Below, in pieces: positions 58,076 through 64,000 of a stretch of 64,000 nt of DNA. Below the pieces are notes generated by a model that made no database searches, was not told where the DNA came from, and saw nothing but the letters and a program-made list of their open reading frames with translations. A program made the position numbers and the translations under genes. This DNA comes from Thermosynechococcus sp. M98_K2018_005. Lineage in GTDB: Bacteria > Cyanobacteriota > Cyanobacteriia > Thermosynechococcales > Thermosynechococcaceae. Position 1 is the first letter of the stretch. The number at the start of each line of letters is the position of its first letter. The stretch is taken from NCBI RefSeq assembly GCF_015295825.1, contig NZ_DVEH01000047.1, positions 56,229-120,228 on the forward strand, in the 5' to 3' direction.

Positions 58076-59818
58076 ATGGTGCAAGATGGGTTACGCTACT
58101 GGCCGCTGGGTATTGTTTTTCTTTTAGGGGTGGGTCTTGAACCCGTCAGAGCAGCAGAAATATCCCTACCCCAAACTGGTGTCGCAGAGGAGGAGTTGAT
58201 TGCTCTCATTAAAGAAGACCCCTTTGCCCAGGCTCGCCTGCCGCAATCTGAAGGCTCTGCTGTCGATCTATTGCCGCTGCCACCCCAGCCCCCTGCAGAA
58301 GTCGTTCCTCCTATAGAATCCCCTGCTCCCCTACTCACGAGCACTGAGATCAAGGGTGATTCGCCAGCCCCGCCTGTGGAACCTGCACCAAGAACGACTG
58401 TCAATTCTCCAGAGACCGCCACAACACTGCAACTGATAGCAGAGCAAGCAGCACAGGAGGCGCGTTTAGCACTTCTACGGGAGGGCGATCGCCACTGGCA
58501 ATTAGGAGACACCGTCACAGCCCAAACCTATTACCAAAAGGCCAAGGCTGATCTAGAGTTGCCACCGCCCCGTGTCACATCCCCCGCCGTACTGGAGATT
58601 AGTCAACTGCCCCCCGCTGCCCAAGTCTATTGGCGAGAAGTGCAAGGGGGTTCCCAGCTCTACAGTGCCCAAGCCGTGCCGCTGCAGCTTTTGGTAGAGC
58701 AATTCCCAGAGTTTATCCCCGGCCAAGTGCGCTTCGCTGAGTTTCTAGCGCAGCAGGGTTCCCTCAAAGAGGCCTATGCCCATCTCGAAAAAGCCGCCAG
58801 CCTCTATCCTGATCAACCCGATATTCAACGTAGCCTCGTCACCCTCTACGATCGCCAGCAACAGTGGCTAGAAGCGGCCCTTGCCGCCCAACGTTTTGCC
58901 CTGCTGAATCCTGACCACCCCGCCACACCTGAATTTCAGCAACTGGCCGCAGAGCGAATGCAACGGTTCCGTCGTCGCCTTCAGGGGCAACTGCGCGAAG
59001 GCATGATTTTCGGCGCCCTCACTGGACTGGTGGGTGTGGCCCTCACGGGCAATCCCTTACTATCCTTGGACTCGATTCAAATGATGGCCTTGATGATACA
59101 GGGAGAATCTGCCCTAGGCCGTTCAGCAGCACAGCGAATTAGCCGCCAAGTCAAACTCCTTCAGGATCCTGAGGTTCAAGCCTATGTCAACGAAGTGGGG
59201 CAGCGCCTTGCCAAAGTAGCCGGTCGCAATGAGTTTGAGTATGAATTTTTTGTCATAAAAAATAATAATCTCAATGCCTTTGCCCTGCCGGGGGGCAAGA
59301 TTTTTATCAATTCCGGTGCAATTCTCAAAGCCAATACCGAAGCAGAACTTGCCGGCTTACTGGCCCACGAGATTGCCCACGCGGTGCTCTCCCACGGTTT
59401 TCGCTTGGTCACCCAAGGCACGGCCACTGCCAACTTGACGCGGTTATTACCCGCTGGTGGCTATGTGACAGGGATTCTCGTGACTAGCTATAGTCGAGAA
59501 ATGGAGCGGGAGGCAGATATTTTGGGCACACGGATTCTGGCAAGGGCAGGCTATGCCGCTGATGGTTTGCTGAATTTAATGCACACCCTCAAGAAGGAAT
59601 ACCGTAATCAGGAGCCACCGTTACCGTGGTTTTCCACCCACCCGCCGACCAATGAGCGCATTCGCTATATCCGTGGTTTGATGCGCGATCACGGATACAC
59701 CCCCTTTGCCTTTGAGGGGGTCGAACGCCATCAACAAATTCAAGCGCGCTTGCGTACCCTTGTGGATTCTTCCAATCCCAAAAAGTCCAAACGGGAAACT
59801 GCCAAGACGCCGCAATAG
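58076..59818 (+). CDS. M48 family metalloprotease with TPR region
   Basis: 580 aa. Signal peptide: residues 1-27 (ends PVRAAE). Residues 45-130 are Pro/Thr-rich, followed by TPR-like helices (about 205-290: FAEFLAQQGSLKEAYAHLEKA). A membrane-like stretch 310-340 precedes the protease domain (about 350-545) with HEIAHAVLSHG (zinc ligands His431 and His435, Glu432), and the downstream glutamate in REMEREADILG. It resembles E. coli BepA/YfgC turned around (TPR at the N-terminus). A role in envelope protein quality control is inferred. Confidence 0.87.
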   Translation: MVQDGLRYWPLGIVFLLGVGLEPVRAAEISLPQTGVAEEELIALIKEDPFAQARLPQSEGSAVDLLPLPPQPPAEVVPPIESPAPLLTSTEIKGDSPAPPVEPAPRTTVNSPETATTLQLIAEQAAQEARLALLREGDRHWQLGDTVTAQTYYQKAKADLELPPPRVTSPAVLEISQLPPAAQVYWREVQGGSQLYSAQAVPLQLLVEQFPEFIPGQVRFAEFLAQQGSLKEAYAHLEKAASLYPDQPDIQRSLVTLYDRQQQWLEAALAAQRFALLNPDHPATPEFQQLAAERMQRFRRRLQGQLREGMIFGALTGLVGVALTGNPLLSLDSIQMMALMIQGESALGRSAAQRISRQVKLLQDPEVQAYVNEVGQRLAKVAGRNEFEYEFFVIKNNNLNAFALPGGKIFINSGAILKANTEAELAGLLAHEIAHAVLSHGFRLVTQGTATANLTRLLPAGGYVTGILVTSYSREMEREADILGTRILARAGYAADGLLNLMHTLKKEYRNQEPPLPWFSTHPPTNERIRYIRGLMRDHGYTPFAFEGVERHQQIQARLRTLVDSSNPKKSKRETAKTPQ

Positions 59819-59842
59819 CTGAGTTCGCTCTGACTGTTCTGA

Positions 59843-61270
59843 ATGTCTCGACATTGCTTTCAAACCCTTGAGTACGAACCCGCGTTTTTCTCCCTAGGGG
59901 AAGAGTACTGGGATGAGGTACAGCCAGCAACGTTTCCGCAGCATATTCTGCGTTTTCGCAATGATGCCCTCTTACCCCTGATGGGTCTGGATCCCGCCAA
60001 GGTAACCGATGCTGACTTTATTGCGGCCTTTGGCCAGTTTCAGGGGCGTGAACCCTTTTTGGCGATGCGTTACCACGGCTACCAATTTGGGGAATACAAT
60101 CCTCGCTTGGGGGATGGCCGAGGGTTTCTCTATGGTCAGTTTCGCGGTGTGGATGGTCAACTGTATGACCTTGGTACGAAAGGATCGGGCACCACACCCT
60201 ATTCGCGGGGGGGAGATGGTCGGCTGACCCTCAAGGGGGGTGTCCGTGAGGTTTTGGCCAGTGAACTGCTGCATCGCTTGGGGGTGAGCACTTTTCGCAG
60301 TCTCAGCTTGGTGGAAACGGGGGAGTCCCTGTGGCGGGGGGATGAGCCATCGCCGACGCGATCAAGTGTCTTAGTGCGCCTTGGTCGTTCCCATATTCGC
60401 TTTGGTACCTTTGAGCGGCTCCACTATCTGCGGCGACCGGACTTGATTCGACGGTTGCTCGACCACGTCATTGACTATTACTACCCCCACTTGCGAGAGA
60501 TTCCCGACCCCAAGGAACGGGATTGTGCCTTTTATCGTGAGCTGGTGGCACGCACAGCGGATCTGGCGGCGCAGTGGTTGGTGGCGGGGTTTTGCCACGG
60601 TGTTTTGAACACCGATAATATGGCCATTACGGGCGAGAGCTTCGACTATGGTCCCTATGTCTTTTTGGAGCACTATGATTTGGGGTTTACAGCAGCCTAC
60701 TTTGATTACTATGGCCGCTACGCCTACGGCAATCAACCAGCAATTTGTGCTTGGAATCTGGAGAAGCTGCAAATCCCTCTGTCTTCAGTAATACCCCTTG
60801 AGGAAATGCAAGCTGCCCTAAAAACCTTTGGCGATCGCTGTCAAACCACCTATCTGACACTCATGCTCAAACGCCTCGGTTGGGTAGATCTTCCCCTAGA
60901 GCTTGGCCGTCCCTTAGTGGCAGAAACCCAAGCTTTTCTCAGCCGCAGCACCATCAGTTATCCCCAATTCTTTGTCAACCTACGGCAGGAATTTTCCCTC
61001 CAATGGACTGTGGATGTGGGTCACATCTTTTGTGAAAGCCCAACACTCTCACCCGCAGATCAGAAACTTTTAGGGGCTTGGAAAAAAATCTATTTTGAAC
61101 TGCTTCAGCAAGCAACACCGTTACAGCAGGCCGCAATTCCCCAAACCCTAGCGGCCGCCAATCCCCTTGTTATCTTGACTCGTCCGCAGATTGAACACAT
61201 TTGGCAGGCCATTGATCAGGCGGATGATTGGTCACGATTTACCGCAACTCTTCAGTTGATGCAAGTATGA
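59843..61270 (+). CDS. selO: Protein adenylyltransferase SelO (YdiU)
   Basis: 475 aa. The kinase-like fold with inverted nucleotide, shown in E. coli and S. pombe to AMPylate proteins, has the motifs [44 protein letters not shown] and [10 protein letters not shown]...[10 protein letters not shown]; the catalytic metal residues are intact (NTDN, DYG). No C-terminal selenocysteine/CxxU is present (ends LQLMQV), as usual in bacterial enzymes without it. It starts 24 bp after the M48 gene and overlaps the next gene by an ATGA junction. Confidence 0.92.
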   Translation: MSRHCFQTLEYEPAFFSLGEEYWDEVQPATFPQHILRFRNDALLPLMGLDPAKVTDADFIAAFGQFQGREPFLAMRYHGYQFGEYNPRLGDGRGFLYGQFRGVDGQLYDLGTKGSGTTPYSRGGDGRLTLKGGVREVLASELLHRLGVSTFRSLSLVETGESLWRGDEPSPTRSSVLVRLGRSHIRFGTFERLHYLRRPDLIRRLLDHVIDYYYPHLREIPDPKERDCAFYRELVARTADLAAQWLVAGFCHGVLNTDNMAITGESFDYGPYVFLEHYDLGFTAAYFDYYGRYAYGNQPAICAWNLEKLQIPLSSVIPLEEMQAALKTFGDRCQTTYLTLMLKRLGWVDLPLELGRPLVAETQAFLSRSTISYPQFFVNLRQEFSLQWTVDVGHIFCESPTLSPADQKLLGAWKKIYFELLQQATPLQQAAIPQTLAAANPLVILTRPQIEHIWQAIDQADDWSRFTATLQLMQV

Positions 61271-62460
61271 AGCGACTCCTTTGCCTGAGTAATGGTCACG
61301 GTGAGGATGCGATCGCCAGCTCGATTGTGCAGGCCTTGCGGCGCCAGTATCCAGACTTAGACGTGATGGCGTTGCCCTTGGTGGGCCTAGGGTCTGCCTA
61401 CACGCAGCTGGGAATTCCTTTATTGCAGCCTGGAAAAATACTCCCCTCTGGGGGCTTTATCTACATGGATCTGCGACAGCTATGGCGGGATCTCAAGGCA
61501 GGGCTGCTGGGACTGTTGGGGGCACAGGTTCGTGCCGTTCAGCGTTGGCAGCGATTCTCGGCAGGGCATCTCTTAGCTGTGGGGGATATTGTGCCCCTAT
61601 GGCTGGCCTATAGCACAGGGGGAACCTATAGTTTTATCGGCACTGCCAAGTCTGACTATTACCTATATGATGCGACAGGGCGGGCCTATCGTTGGGGTAT
61701 GGGCTGGGCGGGGAGTGATTATCTGCCTTGGGAGCGATGGTTGTGGCGATCGCCCCGCTGTCGAGGCATTTTTGTCCGCGATGAGTTGACCGCCAAAGGG
61801 TTGCGGCAATTGGGCTACACAGTTCACTGCTGTGGTAATCCCATGATGGACTTAGTGATGCCACCCCCTCAGCGATCGCCCTTTACCACCAAAACCATTG
61901 TGCTCCTGCCGGGGTCTCGCGCTCCTGAGGCCTACCGCAATTGGCAACAGATGCTACGGGTACTGACGCCCTATCCCGATCAGCCGCTGACCTGTCTTGC
62001 CGCTGTCAGTCCCAGCCTTGATTTACGGATGCTTGAGCAAAGCCTTGAGGGTTGGCAACCCATTGCCAGTCCATTACCCCAGACCACCGCCTGGCAGTTG
62101 GGTCAGCAACAACTGATTTTAAGCTCACATCACTTTCGTGAATTTCTGCATTGGGCAGAAGGGGGTATTGGCCTCGCCGGCACAGCCACGGAGCAGTGTG
62201 TAGGCTTAGGGAAACCCGTGATCACCTTTGCTGGTGCAGGCCCCCAGTTTACCCGTGAGTTTGCCAGTCGCCAAAAACGCCTTCTCGGAGACTCGATTTT
62301 CCTACTAGATAATCCTCAAGAGGCTATCCCCATTCTTTGGCAGATTTGGGAAGATGCTACTTTACTTGCACGAATTGCCGCCAATGGGAAAGAACGCCTG
62401 GGCGAACCCGGAGCGAGCGATCGCATTGCTGAGCAACTGGTAAAAATACTCGGGGATTGA
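61267..62460 (+). CDS. Lipid-A-disaccharide-synthase-related protein
   Basis: 397 aa from the ATG at 61267 inside the selO stop (ATGA). It opens [20 protein letters not shown], with the GHGED loop, and has the GT-B second-domain blocks [16 protein letters not shown] and [20 protein letters not shown]. This is the cyanobacterial/plant LpxB-related group (TIGR03492-like), distinct from true LpxB and from the paralogue at 26065. Acceptor unknown; a membrane lipid or glycolipid is a guess. Cotranscription with selO is likely. Confidence 0.8.
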   Translation: MKRLLCLSNGHGEDAIASSIVQALRRQYPDLDVMALPLVGLGSAYTQLGIPLLQPGKILPSGGFIYMDLRQLWRDLKAGLLGLLGAQVRAVQRWQRFSAGHLLAVGDIVPLWLAYSTGGTYSFIGTAKSDYYLYDATGRAYRWGMGWAGSDYLPWERWLWRSPRCRGIFVRDELTAKGLRQLGYTVHCCGNPMMDLVMPPPQRSPFTTKTIVLLPGSRAPEAYRNWQQMLRVLTPYPDQPLTCLAAVSPSLDLRMLEQSLEGWQPIASPLPQTTAWQLGQQQLILSSHHFREFLHWAEGGIGLAGTATEQCVGLGKPVITFAGAGPQFTREFASRQKRLLGDSIFLLDNPQEAIPILWQIWEDATLLARIAANGKERLGEPGASDRIAEQLVKILGD

Positions 62461-62469
62461 GTCCTCTAA

Positions 62470-62500
62470 AAAATAAGGACTCCCATCCGCAGATGGGAGC
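62470..62500 (-). terminator. Rho-independent terminator of psbDC
   Basis: CTCCCATC (62480-62487) and GATGGGAG (62492-62499) form a perfect 8-bp stem with a CGCA loop. On the minus strand it is followed by TCCTTATTTTTTAG, so it fits the end of the psbD-psbC transcript, about 35 bp after psbC. In the plus direction (after the LpxB-like gene) the T-run is missing. Confidence 0.75.
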
Positions 62501-62534
62501 CAGTATTGCGTTTAGTTAGATTGAGTCAGTGACC

Positions 62535-64000
<1,466 letters not shown>

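Overview
The window is chromosomal DNA of a thermophilic unicellular cyanobacterium, almost certainly a Thermosynechococcus. Diagnostic contents are psbEFLJ, overlapping psbD/psbC, apcD, chlG, the acyl-ACP reductase/aldehyde deformylating oxygenase pair, a BLUF protein that (from memory) closely resembles TePixD of T. elongatus, and many copies of the HIP1 octamer GCGATCGC. As I remember the BP-1 proteins, the small PSII subunits and the BLUF protein here differ by a few conservative substitutions, so this looks like a related strain rather than BP-1 itself.

Layout. 1-11839 (minus strand): the fused S10/spc/alpha ribosomal operon from rplC to the start of rpoA, with secY, adk, infA and rpmJ; rpsJ, rpsN and rpmD are not in it. 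12208-13801: tgt and a DUF2752 membrane protein. 13805-14783: a decayed AT-rich SAM-methyltransferase gene. 14872-22350: BLUF photoreceptor, YceD, a Ycf46-like AAA ATPase, SH3 protein, murD, an AI-2E family exporter, a membrane-anchored unknown and a DUF1838 protein. 22353-25336: a transposase scar beside tRNA-Asn, then murF and serS. 25534-34373: apcD, an LpxB-related glycosyltransferase, a CBS-type site-2 protease, two small membrane proteins, a CbiG-CobJ fusion, a TM2 protein, folE, an SDR and accA. 34397-36165: the alkane pathway genes. 36313-42544: a secreted unknown, grpE, miaB, pfkA and dnaG. 42746-48526: livG/livM, an FHA-PrsW fusion, tRNA-Ala, rluD and chlG. 48733-57285: a CHASE2-Ser/Thr kinase, psbEFLJ, an orphan sugar permease, prs, purH and a phosphoesterase. 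57361-57881: a broken transposase next to an apparently truncated ORF. 58076-64000: an M48/TPR protease, selO, a second LpxB-related gene, psbC and the tail of psbD.

How it works together. The window is mostly housekeeping: translation, protein export, cell-wall precursors (murD, murF), tRNA modification (tgt, miaB, rluD), glycolysis, purine/PRPP supply, photosystem II and chlorophyll. Translational coupling is common: TAATG or ATGA/GTGA junctions occur at secY/adk, rplN/rplX, rpmC/rpsQ, yceD/Ycf46-like, murD/AI-2E, serS/murF and selO/lpxB-like, and several starts are GTG.

I found no convincing unknown defence or biosynthetic system and no CRISPR array. The most unusual signals are a set of five perfect 9-12 bp tandem duplications confined to non-coding or decayed DNA (one of them restores the frame of the methyltransferase pseudogene when removed), a 36-bp dispersed repeat shared by two intergenic scars, and two multidomain proteins (FHA-PrsW and CHASE2-DLPETQ repeat-kinase) whose roles are not obvious.
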